DNA of 22,796 nucleotides from CALMFQ01 sp964495595. Lineage in GTDB: Bacteria > Pseudomonadota > Gammaproteobacteria > Burkholderiales > SCOH01. Each line of letters opens with the position of its first letter. Positions within the stretch are counted from its first letter, which is position 1. The notes beneath the pieces were generated by a model that was not told the origin of the DNA, ran no database searches, and saw only the letters and a program-made list of their open reading frames with translations. The translations under genes were made by a program, and so were the position numbers. Positions 15,332 to 22,617 of the stretch are shown here, piece by piece. Location of the stretch: positions 1-22,796 of the forward strand of contig CAZBWH010000052.1 in NCBI GenBank assembly GCA_964495595.1, in the 5' to 3' direction.

Positions 15332-16228
15332 TCAGTCGACCAGTTGTTCCATGGTCAGCAGGAAGACAAACCCATCGCCGCCACTGGTTTCAAGCCAGGT
15401 AAACGGCAGCTCCGGAAATGCGGCTTCAAGTGCTTCGCGGTTATGGCCGATTTCAACAACCAGTACACCATGCGGGGTCAGGTGTTGTGGCGCCTGGCTC
15501 AGTATTTGCCTCACTGCATCCAGCCCGTCTTCACCCGAGGCGAGTGCCATTTCCGGCTCGGCCAGGTACTCTGCCGGCAGCGATGCCATCGATGGAGCGT
15601 TGACATAAGGCGGATTACTGATGATCAAGTCATACCGCCGCCCTTGCAGTCCGCTCCACAGGTCGGATTGCAGCAATGTGATCCGTTCCTGCATCCCGTA
15701 ATCGACGATATTGCGTTCTGCCACGGCCAGTGCATCGGCTGACAGATCGGCTGCATCGATTTGCGCGTCGGGGAAGGTGTCTGCCATCAATATGGCCAGG
15801 CAACCGGAGCCGGTGCACAGATCCAGGGCTGAGTGAATCAGCTCCGGATATTCAACCCAGGGCTGCAGTTGTTGCTGTAACAGTTCGCCGATGAATGAGC
15901 GGGGCACGATCACCCGCTCGTCGACGTAGAAACGGTGTTCCCCCAGCCATGCCTCACGAGTGAGATATGCCGAAGGCTTTCGTTCGGATATCCGTCGCTG
16001 GAGCACTGCCAGAACGGCTTTTTTTTCATGCGGCAGCAGCCTGGCATCGAAAAATGGTTGCAGATGTGAGGGCTGCAGGTGGAGTGTGTGCAGGATCAGG
16101 TAGGCGGCGTCGTCATAGGCGTTGTCGGTGCCGTGGCCGTATGACAGCCCGGCAGCTTCAAACTGGCTGACGGCGAAACGTAGCAGGTCGCGCAGGGTGT
16201 GCAAATGGTCTTGAGCGGTAACGAACAT
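15332..16228 (-). CDS. prmB: Ribosomal protein L3 glutamine methyltransferase PrmB
   Basis: SAM-dependent N5-glutamine methyltransferase that modifies ribosomal protein L3 during 50S assembly. The 298-residue protein has the SAM-binding motif I DLCTGSGCLAI (136-146) and the catalytic glutamine-pocket motif NPPY (205-208). The downstream VNAPSMASLPAEYLAEPE separates PrmB from PrmC-type release-factor methyltransferases. GGAGAAAG just upstream of ATG 16228 supports the start. It lies 44 nt downstream of yedA on the same strand, probably in one transcript. Confidence 0.94.
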   Translation of the reverse strand: MFVTAQDHLHTLRDLLRFAVSQFEAAGLSYGHGTDNAYDDAAYLILHTLHLQPSHLQPFFDARLLPHEKKAVLAVLQRRISERKPSAYLTREAWLGEHRFYVDERVIVPRSFIGELLQQQLQPWVEYPELIHSALDLCTGSGCLAILMADTFPDAQIDAADLSADALAVAERNIVDYGMQERITLLQSDLWSGLQGRRYDLIISNPPYVNAPSMASLPAEYLAEPEMALASGEDGLDAVRQILSQAPQHLTPHGVLVVEIGHNREALEAAFPELPFTWLETSGGDGFVFLLTMEQLVD

Positions 16229-16272
16229 GGGCTTTCTCCGGTTGGCGGGGCATTATATCAATGGTGCATCGC

Positions 16273-17136
16273 TCAGCGATGGCGCGATCGGGCAACGAAC
16301 AAAACGGCGATGCATACCAGCGGCATGGCAAACCATTGCGCCTGACTGACGGCCTCGTCTGCCAGTAGCCAGCCCAGCAGCACTGCAACCGGTGGATTGA
16401 CATAGGCATAGCTGCTGGCCAGCGCGGGTGATGCGTTGCGTAGCAGCCAGGCGAAGGCTGAATAGGCAATGACCGAGCCGAATAGTGCGAGGTAGAGCAC
16501 GGCCAGTATGGCATCCTGCCCTGGCAGATGAGTCAGGCGTTCCCCCTTGATCAAGCCAAGTATCGCGAGCAGCGTCCCGGCGATCAGCATTTGTGTGGCG
16601 GCTGACATTGCCCCGTCGGGGAGGGCCAGTCGCGGGCTTAACGCCGATGCTACCGCCCAGGCGCAGGCAGCGATCAGCAGTAAGGCCGTACCGCCCGGGC
16701 TCGCCTGAAGTTGCTGGCTGGTGCTCAGCACCAGCATGCCACCCAGTCCCAGCGCAATGCCTATCCATTCCGATGGCGCTGGGCGATAACCAAGCAATCG
16801 GCTGAACCAGACCGTCAGCAGCGGCACGATGGCAACCACCATGGCGGCCATGCCTGACGATACCGATTGCTCGGCCCAGGTCACAGCACCGTTGCCGACG
16901 GTCAGCATCAGGAAACCGACCAGGGCTGCATTGGCCCATTCTTGCCGGGATGGTGACGGTTGCCCTCTCAGCCGCAGGGCGATGAACATGGCTCCGCCTG
17001 CGAGCAGAAAGCGTACTGCAGCCATCAATAGCGGGGGAATCTGTTCAACGCCGATGCGGATGGCCAGATAGGTTGAACCCCAGATCAGCCAGGTGCAGAG
17101 CAGGGTTGCCAGCATCAAAAAACGGTGAGAGTACAT
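16273..17136 (-). CDS. yedA: EamA-family transporter, YedA-like
   Basis: Inner-membrane drug/metabolite transporter of the DMT superfamily; substrate unknown. The 287 residues form about ten membrane helices as two EamA repeats (about 8-137 and 150-283). Strings such as IWGSTYLAIRIGVE, PPLLMAAVRFL, GNGAVTWAEQ and SPALASSYAYVNPPVAVLLG match E. coli YedA closely, so the symbol is likely but orthology was not tested. No strong ribosome binding site is visible before ATG 17136. It is probably co-transcribed with prmB. Confidence 0.88.
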   Translation of the reverse strand: MYSHRFLMLATLLCTWLIWGSTYLAIRIGVEQIPPLLMAAVRFLLAGGAMFIALRLRGQPSPSRQEWANAALVGFLMLTVGNGAVTWAEQSVSSGMAAMVVAIVPLLTVWFSRLLGYRPAPSEWIGIALGLGGMLVLSTSQQLQASPGGTALLLIAACAWAVASALSPRLALPDGAMSAATQMLIAGTLLAILGLIKGERLTHLPGQDAILAVLYLALFGSVIAYSAFAWLLRNASPALASSYAYVNPPVAVLLGWLLADEAVSQAQWFAMPLVCIAVLFVARSRHR

Positions 17137-17222
17137 CTGAAGGCCGCGGTGACAATGGGGGAAAGTATAACGTAGTCACTGTCATTTCCGGCGCCGGTCT
17201 CGCATCTGGCCAAGGCTGTGTG

Positions 17223-17228
17223 TAAAAT
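17223..17228 (+). promoter_or_regulatory. Candidate -10 element of ribH-nusB
   Basis: TAAAAT, with no good -35, gives a leader of about 90 nt before ribH. The leader contains a CCTGCC/GGCAGG inverted repeat but not the conserved FMN riboswitch core. Confidence 0.35.
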
Positions 17229-17322
17229 GGCCGGTTCTATTCCATTCATTTGAATACGCACGGTAGTTGACCCCTGCCTCGGGCAAGGTGGGTCGGCAGG
17301 CTGGCGATTTCGGAAAGCAAGC

Positions 17323-17793
17323 ATGGCACGCTACGACGACATTCTCGAATTCGAACCGAACCTTAACGGCAGCGGCATGCGAATCGGCATCGTAATGAGC
17401 CGGTTCAATACCGACGTGTGCGAGGGCCTATTGTCCTCCTGCACTGCCAGGCTGGTTGAGCTGGGTGTGGCGCGGCAGGATATCCTGATCGCAACAGTGC
17501 CTGGAGCGCTGGAAATTCCGCTTACGCTCCAGCGGATGGCCGAGAGCGGCCGTTTTGATGGGTTGGTGGCACTGGGTGCGATCATTCGCGGCGAAACCTA
17601 TCATTTTGAAGTGGTGTCAAACGAGTCGGCTTCGGGGGTGACTGCGGTTCAGCTGGAAACGGGGCTGCCGGTCGCCAACGCCATTCTGACCACTGAGGAT
17701 GACGATCAGGCCCTGGCACGGATGCATGTCAAGGGGGCCGAGGCGGCGTCGGTGGTGCTGGAAATGATCAATCTGCTGAAGAAGCTGAAATAA
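17323..17793 (+). CDS. ribH: 6,7-dimethyl-8-ribityllumazine synthase
   Basis: Penultimate riboflavin enzyme: condenses the ribityl-aminouracil with 3,4-dihydroxy-2-butanone 4-phosphate. The 156 residues show the family landmarks SRFN near 26-29, VPGALEIP at 59-66, and the catalytic-histidine motif GAIIRGETYHFEVVSN around His94. GGAAAG 5-8 nt before ATG 17323 supports the start. nusB starts on the base after the ribH stop. A bifunctional ribB/ribBA gene, a usual upstream neighbour in this class, is absent here. Confidence 0.97.
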   Translation: MARYDDILEFEPNLNGSGMRIGIVMSRFNTDVCEGLLSSCTARLVELGVARQDILIATVPGALEIPLTLQRMAESGRFDGLVALGAIIRGETYHFEVVSNESASGVTAVQLETGLPVANAILTTEDDDQALARMHVKGAEAASVVLEMINLLKKLK

Positions 17794-18240
17794 ATGAAAA
17801 GTGCGAGACGCAAGGCCCGCGAATTTGCGGTGCAGGGGTTGTATCAGTGGCAATTGACTCAGGACACCCCCGCCCATATCGAACAACATCTGGCCGAAAC
17901 GCCTGGGTTTGGCAAGGCTGACATGTCTCTGTTCCGTACCGTAATGTATGGCGCAATCAAACATGGGGAACCCCTGCGCTCGGCCCTTGAGCCTTATCTG
18001 GCGCGTGGATGGAACGAGGTCAGCCCGGTGGAGCGTGGCGTGTTGCTGGCCGCTGCATACGAGCTGGTTCACATGCCGGAAACACCCTATCCGGTGATCA
18101 TCAATGAAGCGATCGAACTGTCGCGTACGTTCGGCGGCAACGAGGGGCACAAGTTCATCAACGGCGTGCTGGACCGGTTTGTCGAACAGGCCCGTGCCAC
18201 TGAGGTAGCCAGCACACGGGCTCAGCGTAGCCGCCCATAA
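17794..18240 (+). CDS. nusB: Transcription antitermination factor NusB
   Basis: RNA-binding helical protein that, with NusE (S10), forms the boxA-binding antitermination complex for rRNA operons. The 148 residues match the family: KSARRKAREFAVQGLYQW at the N-terminus, SPVERGVLLAAAYEL in the middle, PYPVIINEAIELSRTFGG, then KFINGVLDRF. The ATG follows the ribH TAA directly, so the two are translated from one mRNA, the common ribH-nusB arrangement. thiL, which often follows, is missing; a reverse-strand pair lies there instead. Confidence 0.96.
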   Translation: MKSARRKAREFAVQGLYQWQLTQDTPAHIEQHLAETPGFGKADMSLFRTVMYGAIKHGEPLRSALEPYLARGWNEVSPVERGVLLAAAYELVHMPETPYPVIINEAIELSRTFGGNEGHKFINGVLDRFVEQARATEVASTRAQRSRP

Positions 18241-18269
18241 TCATGGCGAGCCGGGCATTCCGGCCGTAT

Positions 18270-18746
18270 TCAGCCAGCTACCAGCAGTCCATAGCCCAGG
18301 TTGTACCAGCTGTGTACGGCGATGGGTGCCGCCAGCGAGCGGTAGCGCTCGTACAGATGGCCAAATACCAGTGATGGCCAGAACACCAGCAGGGCATGGG
18401 CCACATTGTGTTGCCAGAGGTGGGCTAGGGCGAAAAGGATGCTGGTGCTCAGGTTGGCCCGGCTGATCAGGCAGTCTGAAGGCTGACGTGCCAGTAGCCA
18501 CTGCTGGACCCCCCCCCGAAACACTATTTCTTCCAGAGGTGGATAGATCAGTACAGCCAGTACCAGCGGCCATGGATCCAGCAGGTGGGCAGACAGATCG
18601 AAGGCCGGTCGGCCGGATGCCTGTCCGGCCACTGCCCAGGCAATCGGGCCAGCGACGATCGCCAACAGGAACGGGCGATCCAGCCAGAAGGGGGAGGTGT
18701 GGTCACTCGGCTGGATAGATTGAGGCATTGGGTAGCTGGCGGGCAT
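18270..18746 (-). CDS. CPBP-family intramembrane glutamic protease
   Basis: Predicted membrane protease of the CPBP (Rce1/Abi) family. From ATG 18746 it has 158 residues in several hydrophobic helices. The family motifs are all present: Glu72-Glu73-x-x-x-Arg77 (PLEEIVFRGG), His109 (FALAHLWQHN) and His145 (VHSWYNL), so catalysis looks possible. The start is uncertain: ATG 18728 would give 152 residues, and neither has a strong ribosome binding site. A longer open frame to 18851 runs inside the neighbouring gene. It overlaps the end of the M48-like gene upstream, which suggests translational coupling. The codons after Arg77 form a nine-G tract. Substrate unknown. Confidence 0.82.
   Translation of the reverse strand: MPASYPMPQSIQPSDHTSPFWLDRPFLLAIVAGPIAWAVAGQASGRPAFDLSAHLLDPWPLVLAVLIYPPLEEIVFRGGVQQWLLARQPSDCLISRANLSTSILFALAHLWQHNVAHALLVFWPSLVFGHLYERYRSLAAPIAVHSWYNLGYGLLVAG
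18509..18517. repeat. Nine-base C/G homopolymer inside the CPBP protease active-site motif
   Basis: Nine C's on the plus strand are nine G's in the coding strand, spanning Arg-Gly-Gly-Val of EEIVFRGGV. A gain or loss of one base would shift the frame immediately after the catalytic motif and remove both histidines. Homopolymer G tracts of this length are known slippage sites in Neisseriales. Confidence 0.6.
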
Positions 18747-20586
18747 TCCGGTGAAGCGCCCGTGTTCCTGAATGAAGCACCTGAACAAAGCTCTGTCCGG
18801 GCATCTCCAGCAGGTCGACCAGTTCGCGCGAAAACTGCAGGTCGTCAGCATGGCTGTGCAGTGGCCAGGCGCGGCGTTCGATCAGCAGTACATAGAGCGA
18901 TCGGTCAGAAAAGTACTGCACGGCCTTGCAGGCCAGCCAGGCACGGCGTATCGAGGGATGTTCGGCCAGTTGCGCCTGCAGCCTGGTGATCTGTGCCGGG
19001 CGCAAATCGTGTGGCAGCAGCGTGTCGCTGACACTGACTGACAGCCTCTCAGCCAATGCCCGGTCTTCCAGTGCGGCCCGTTCGCATGCCGCCTGGTAAT
19101 AGTTTTCCGCCTGTGCGTGGCGACCGTTGCGCTGCAGGAAATCATAAGCCAGCCGGCAGGCCGGGATGATGGCTTTCGGATCGTGACGCATCGCGGCTTC
19201 CAGCATGCCCAGCCCTCGCTCGTCGTTTTCCTGCAACAACAGGCGGCCAGCCGCGAAGTTGCTGGCTGGATGTTCCGGATGCTGGGCCAGTATTTCCAGA
19301 TACAGGCTACGGGCCGCCTCGGCGCTTTCCAGTTCCTCCGTCAGATGGGCCCGCCTGTAGGCATCGTCCAGCTCAATGCTGCCGCTTTCGGCCTGCTGGC
19401 GCAGCGTGGTGAGGCGTTCACGAGCCTGGCGTAGCTGTTGGTGGCGCGTTTGCCATTGGGCCGCAATGCGCTTGCACCAGGCTTTATCCAGCTGTGACTG
19501 CAGGGTTGCCAACAGGGTTGGTAACAGCGCTTGGGCAGCACTTTGTGTGGGAGGGCGTGGCTGTGTCGGAAAGGCTCCGATATGCTCTAGCCGTTCGCGC
19601 AATGCGGGCGGATAGGTGCATTCGCCAGCCGGCTGATTGATTGCATCATGCAGCCAGCGCGCACAGGGTGCCTCAGTCAGCCCGGCTGTCAGCACGGTCT
19701 GCAGATGGGCGTGCGGAGTGATGTCCGGGGTGGCCAGACGGTCTGCCATGTTCAGTAACTTCGGCCAGTAGTCCTCATCCAGAAAGTGCTGCTGCAGGAA
19801 CGCCAGGATCATGCCTTCGGCGCAGGCCTCCTGCCCGGCCAGCCGTACTGTCGCCTGATCCGCATCGAACGCCATCTGGCGCGCCAGCGGCTGGGTATTG
19901 ACCAGCAGAAGGGGGGCAAAGCGCCCCACCAGGCCAGCCAGCCATTGCTGTGACCAGCGATGACTGAGGCTGAGCGAATCCAGTAGCTGTTGCCAGAAGA
20001 GGCGCTGGCGAAACACGGCCCGCCGGAAAGCGCTCTGGCAGGGCGCGATCATGGCCAGTTCCTGGCTGGCCAATGCGGCGAATTGCTTGGGTGACAGGCC
20101 CTGAAGCAGCGGCAGCCCGATCACCAGTCCGTACTGGAACGGGCCGCTCAACCCCAGCGGCGCGTGCTGGCGCAAGGCAAGCTGGTACTGGTCGGTGAGC
20201 CAGACCCGGTCGATCGGGCTGGTCATTGCCAACCGTTTGCGTATTTTGTCCAGAAAGCGGAACAGGTCGGGAGCCTGATGGCGATCCAGACGCACACCCT
20301 GCGGCTGTGGATGGCTCACCCAGAACATCTGCCGGCCCAGTGCTGCGGCGGTCAGCAAAGCGAGGCCGTTCACCCAGAGCGAATGCTCTGCCACCTGATG
20401 CCCAATCCATAACAACACTGCAGTCAGCCCTAGCCAGCAGGCAGGCAGGCAGATCCAGGCAAGCAAGGTCAGTATCGCCACCCTGCAGCGGTAGCGCAGC
20501 GGATGTTCTGCCGCCTCGATTTCGCGCCGTGCGGCAATCGCAAGTAATGGGCCGGAGAAAGAAGATGAGTGGGAGTAGCTATTCAT
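18703..20586 (-). CDS. M48-like pseudopeptidase with TPR-like region
   Basis: A 627-residue membrane protein with two N-terminal hydrophobic segments (about 36-62 and 72-90), then a region arranged like M48 zinc peptidases. GLSPKQFAALASQELAMI (163-180) aligns with the helix that normally carries HExxH, but here it reads Gln175-Glu-Leu-Ala-Met179. The later E-x-x-AD site reads Ala239-Phe-Asp-Ala-Asp243. All three zinc ligands are therefore replaced, and protease activity is unlikely. Residues about 420-510 look like TPR repeats (SLYLEILAQHPEHPASNFAAGRLL). The C-terminus is unassigned. The ATG has no clear ribosome binding site. The 3' end overlaps the CPBP protease gene by 44 nt, so they form a two-gene unit on the strand opposite the flanking rib genes. 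Confidence 0.72.
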   Translation of the reverse strand: MNSYSHSSSFSGPLLAIAARREIEAAEHPLRYRCRVAILTLLAWICLPACWLGLTAVLLWIGHQVAEHSLWVNGLALLTAAALGRQMFWVSHPQPQGVRLDRHQAPDLFRFLDKIRKRLAMTSPIDRVWLTDQYQLALRQHAPLGLSGPFQYGLVIGLPLLQGLSPKQFAALASQELAMIAPCQSAFRRAVFRQRLFWQQLLDSLSLSHRWSQQWLAGLVGRFAPLLLVNTQPLARQMAFDADQATVRLAGQEACAEGMILAFLQQHFLDEDYWPKLLNMADRLATPDITPHAHLQTVLTAGLTEAPCARWLHDAINQPAGECTYPPALRERLEHIGAFPTQPRPPTQSAAQALLPTLLATLQSQLDKAWCKRIAAQWQTRHQQLRQARERLTTLRQQAESGSIELDDAYRRAHLTEELESAEAARSLYLEILAQHPEHPASNFAAGRLLLQENDERGLGMLEAAMRHDPKAIIPACRLAYDFLQRNGRHAQAENYYQAACERAALEDRALAERLSVSVSDTLLPHDLRPAQITRLQAQLAEHPSIRRAWLACKAVQYFSDRSLYVLLIERRAWPLHSHADDLQFSRELVDLLEMPGQSFVQVLHSGTRALHRNARQLPNASIYPAE

Positions 20587-20678
20587 TCACAAAAATGATA
20601 ACGCTGTTAACTTTGAGTATCGATCCGGGTTGGATGTTGTTGACGGCTGCAAGTTTCATGGCCATGCCTGCCGTGGCG

Positions 20679-20684
20679 TAAAAT
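20679..20684 (+). promoter_or_regulatory. Candidate -10 element of ribD
   Basis: TAAAAT lies 41 nt before the ribD ATG, in the gap between ribD and the divergent M48-like gene. The -35 is weak. Confidence 0.35.
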
Positions 20685-20725
20685 GCGCACATTTCCGGTC
20701 TGGCAGATTGATTAAGGATAGCCTG

Positions 20726-21814
20726 ATGTTTACAGCTTTTGACCATTTGATGATGGCACACGCACTGCGTCAGGCCGAACAGAGTTTGTATATTACCAGC
20801 CCGAACCCGCGGGTCGGCTGTGTGCTGGTGCATGGCGAGCAGGTGATTGGTGAGGGCGCAACCCAGCCGGCAGGTTGTGACCATGCCGAAATCCAGGCCT
20901 TGAAGGACTGTCATGCCCGAGAACTGACGGCGGATGGCGCCACGGCTTATGTCACGCTGGAGCCTTGCAGCCATTTCGGCCGTACGCCACCATGCGCCGA
21001 TGCATTGCTCAGGGCGGGCGTTCGTCGGGTGGTGGTGGCCATGATCGACCCTAATCCACTGGTGGCGGGCAAAGGCGTGGCGCTGCTGCGGCAGCAGGGG
21101 GTCGAGGTTGCCACCGGTTTGCTGGCCGAACAGGCGCGGGAGCTGAATCTCGGTTTTGCCTCTCGCATGGAGCGGGGCCGGCCCTGGGTGCGACTGAAAC
21201 TGGCAGCCAGTGTGGATGGCAAAACGGCTCTGGCCAATGGCGTTGCGAAATGGATAACCGGCGTGGCGGCCCGTACTGACGTTCATCACTGGCGTGCCCG
21301 CAGTTGCGCCATCCTGACCGGCAGTGGCACGATTCTGGCCGATGATCCTGAGTTGAACGTACGGTTGGTGGACACACCGCGCCAGCCGCTGCGAGTAGTG
21401 ATCGACTCGCAATTGCGCACCCCTGCTCATGCAAGAATTGCCACGCCGGGAACCCTCTTTGTGTGCGCGGCGGCTGCGCAGCCCCGTGCTGATGCCCTGC
21501 AGTTGCGTGGCTGTGAAGTGCGGGTGCTGGAAGACCAGTCAGGACGGGTCGATCTGGCGGCCTTGATGCCGGTTCTGGCGCAATACGGCTGCAATGAGCT
21601 GATGGTCGAATCCGGGGCAGGGCTGGCTGGCGCCCTGCTGCAGCAAGGCCTGGTGGATGAGCTGTTGCTGTACCAGGCGACGGTGTTGCTGGGTAGCGGG
21701 GCTCGTGGGCTGGTTGAACTCCCCAACCTGACCGACATGACGCAGCGGATTGAGCTGCGCCTGCACGATCTGCGGCAGGTTGGCCAAGATATCCGCACCA
21801 TTTACCGGCTGTGA
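20726..21814 (+). CDS. ribD: Riboflavin biosynthesis deaminase/reductase RibD
   Basis: Bifunctional enzyme of riboflavin synthesis: deaminates the diamino-ribosylaminopyrimidinone phosphate, then reduces the ribosyl side chain with NADPH. The 362 residues begin with a cytidine-deaminase-like zinc domain: His53-x-Glu55 (CDHAEIQAL), Cys81 and Cys90 in PCSHFGRTPPC. The reductase domain follows from about 150 (VRLKLAASVDGKTAL, later NELMVESGAGLAGALL). ATG 20726 has AAGGA 7 nt upstream and fits the family start; an in-frame ATG at 20630 would add 32 unconserved residues. nrdR, a frequent upstream neighbour, is not here. ribE follows after 72 nt. Confidence 0.96.
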   Translation: MFTAFDHLMMAHALRQAEQSLYITSPNPRVGCVLVHGEQVIGEGATQPAGCDHAEIQALKDCHARELTADGATAYVTLEPCSHFGRTPPCADALLRAGVRRVVVAMIDPNPLVAGKGVALLRQQGVEVATGLLAEQARELNLGFASRMERGRPWVRLKLAASVDGKTALANGVAKWITGVAARTDVHHWRARSCAILTGSGTILADDPELNVRLVDTPRQPLRVVIDSQLRTPAHARIATPGTLFVCAAAAQPRADALQLRGCEVRVLEDQSGRVDLAALMPVLAQYGCNELMVESGAGLAGALLQQGLVDELLLYQATVLLGSGARGLVELPNLTDMTQRIELRLHDLRQVGQDIRTIYRL

Positions 21815-21848
21815 CGAGCAGGCCACTCCAGCCTCGGACAACAGCGCC

Positions 21849-21854
21849 TATAAT
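21849..21854 (+). promoter_or_regulatory. Candidate -10 element of ribE
   Basis: A perfect TATAAT in the 72-nt ribD-ribE gap, 33 nt before the ribE ATG, with no recognisable -35. It suggests ribE may also be transcribed separately. Confidence 0.4.
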
Positions 21855-21886
21855 TCGGCTTTTCCATTGGTAGAAAGACGTATTCC

Positions 21887-22486
21887 ATGTTTACCGGCAT
21901 CATCCAGACGCTTGGCCACATTTCCCATCTTGAAGCGCGAGGGGGCGATGTCCGGCTGACCATCCAGGCTCCGGGGCTGGATTTTTTCGATGTCCAGCCG
22001 GGCGACAGCATTGCCTGTAACGGTGTATGCCTGACCGCAGTCGAGCTGCATGGCAGCAGCTTTGTAGTGGATGTCTCGTGTGAATCGCTCCGCTGCACTG
22101 TCGGGCTGGATCAGCTTGGCAATGAACTGAATCTGGAAAAGGCGCTCCGATTGGCCGACCGATTGGGCGGTCATCTGGTGTCGGGTCATGTCGATGGCAT
22201 CGGCGAGGTCATCCGGTTCGAACCGGTAGGCGACTGCCACGAATTGGTCGTAGCCGCCCCGTCGCATCTTTCCCGGTATATTGCTGCCAAGGGGTCAGTC
22301 ACCCTCAACGGAGTCAGCCTGACTACCAATCGGGTTGACGGTGACCAGTTCAGCATCAACCTGATTCCCCACACCCTGCTGCAGACGACCCTCAACCGGC
22401 TTCAGACCGGTAGCCGTGTCAATCTGGAAGTCGACCTGATCGCCCGTTATGTCGAGCGGATTCTTGCAGCGTCCAACGATGCCTAG
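21887..22486 (+). CDS. ribE: Riboflavin synthase alpha subunit
   Basis: Last riboflavin step: dismutates two 6,7-dimethyl-8-ribityllumazine molecules into riboflavin and the aminouracil substrate. The 199 residues form two tandem lumazine-binding repeats (about 1-97 and 98-190). The N-terminal MFTGII and CNGVCLTAV belong to the first repeat, SGHVDGIGEV to the junction, and LNGVSLTTN to the second. It is complete and of normal length. The ribosome binding site is weak (AGAAAG). It is followed by no ribBA but by an island-type integrase, with no obvious terminator between. Confidence 0.96.
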   Translation: MFTGIIQTLGHISHLEARGGDVRLTIQAPGLDFFDVQPGDSIACNGVCLTAVELHGSSFVVDVSCESLRCTVGLDQLGNELNLEKALRLADRLGGHLVSGHVDGIGEVIRFEPVGDCHELVVAAPSHLSRYIAAKGSVTLNGVSLTTNRVDGDQFSINLIPHTLLQTTLNRLQTGSRVNLEVDLIARYVERILAASNDA

Positions 22487-22529
22487 ATTGACATTGATTT
22501 CAAAGGATAAATAGTCGTCTTGTGGTCTT

Positions 22530-22552
22530 TGGTGGGCTAATGTAGTCCACCA
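22530..22552. other. Ten-base-pair hairpin between ribE and the integrase
   Basis: TGGTGGGCTA (22530-22539) pairs with TAGTCCACCA (22543-22552), with one G-T pair and a 3-nt loop. No T tract follows. It lies 44 nt past ribE at the boundary with the island, so it could end the ribE message or belong to the attachment region. Confidence 0.5.
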
Positions 22553-22558
22553 TAATCT

Positions 22559-22615
22559 ACGGTATTTGACGGTAAGCAATGCGGTATACTTCGTGTACCG
22601 CATCTGGTTTACCGT
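22559..22615. repeat. Five copies of the hexamer RCGGTA around the integrase start
   Basis: Three direct copies, ACGGTA (22559), ACGGTA (22569) and GCGGTA (22581), are followed by two inverted copies, TACCGC (22596) and TACCGT (22610). The first three are 10 and 12 bp apart, about one helical turn, as expected for repeated protein-binding sites such as integrase or excisionase arm sites. Confidence 0.5.
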
Positions 22616-22617
22616 CA
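22567..22617. promoter_or_regulatory. Nested palindrome reaching the integrase start codon
   Basis: Outer arms TGACGGTAA (22567-22575) and TTACCGTCA (22609-22617) are perfect. Inner arms ATGCGGTATAC (22579-22589) and GTGTACCGCAT (22593-22603) pair with one G-T around a 3-nt loop. The right outer arm includes the A of the integrase ATG. In mRNA it would bury the start region; in DNA it could be an operator or recombination site. Confidence 0.6.

Noticed and set aside
17229..17322. FMN riboswitch in the ribH leader
   Set aside because: The leader has a small inverted repeat, but the conserved RFN core (AGGGCGGGG-like with the GAAATTCCC segment) is absent.
20579..21430. 283-residue open frame opposite ribD
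   Set aside because: It lies fully antisense to conserved ribD sequence and has no recognisable domain.
22487..22616. tRNA gene as target of the island integrase
   Set aside because: No cloverleaf with a TTCGA-type T-loop or CCA end could be found; the stems present are simple hairpins.
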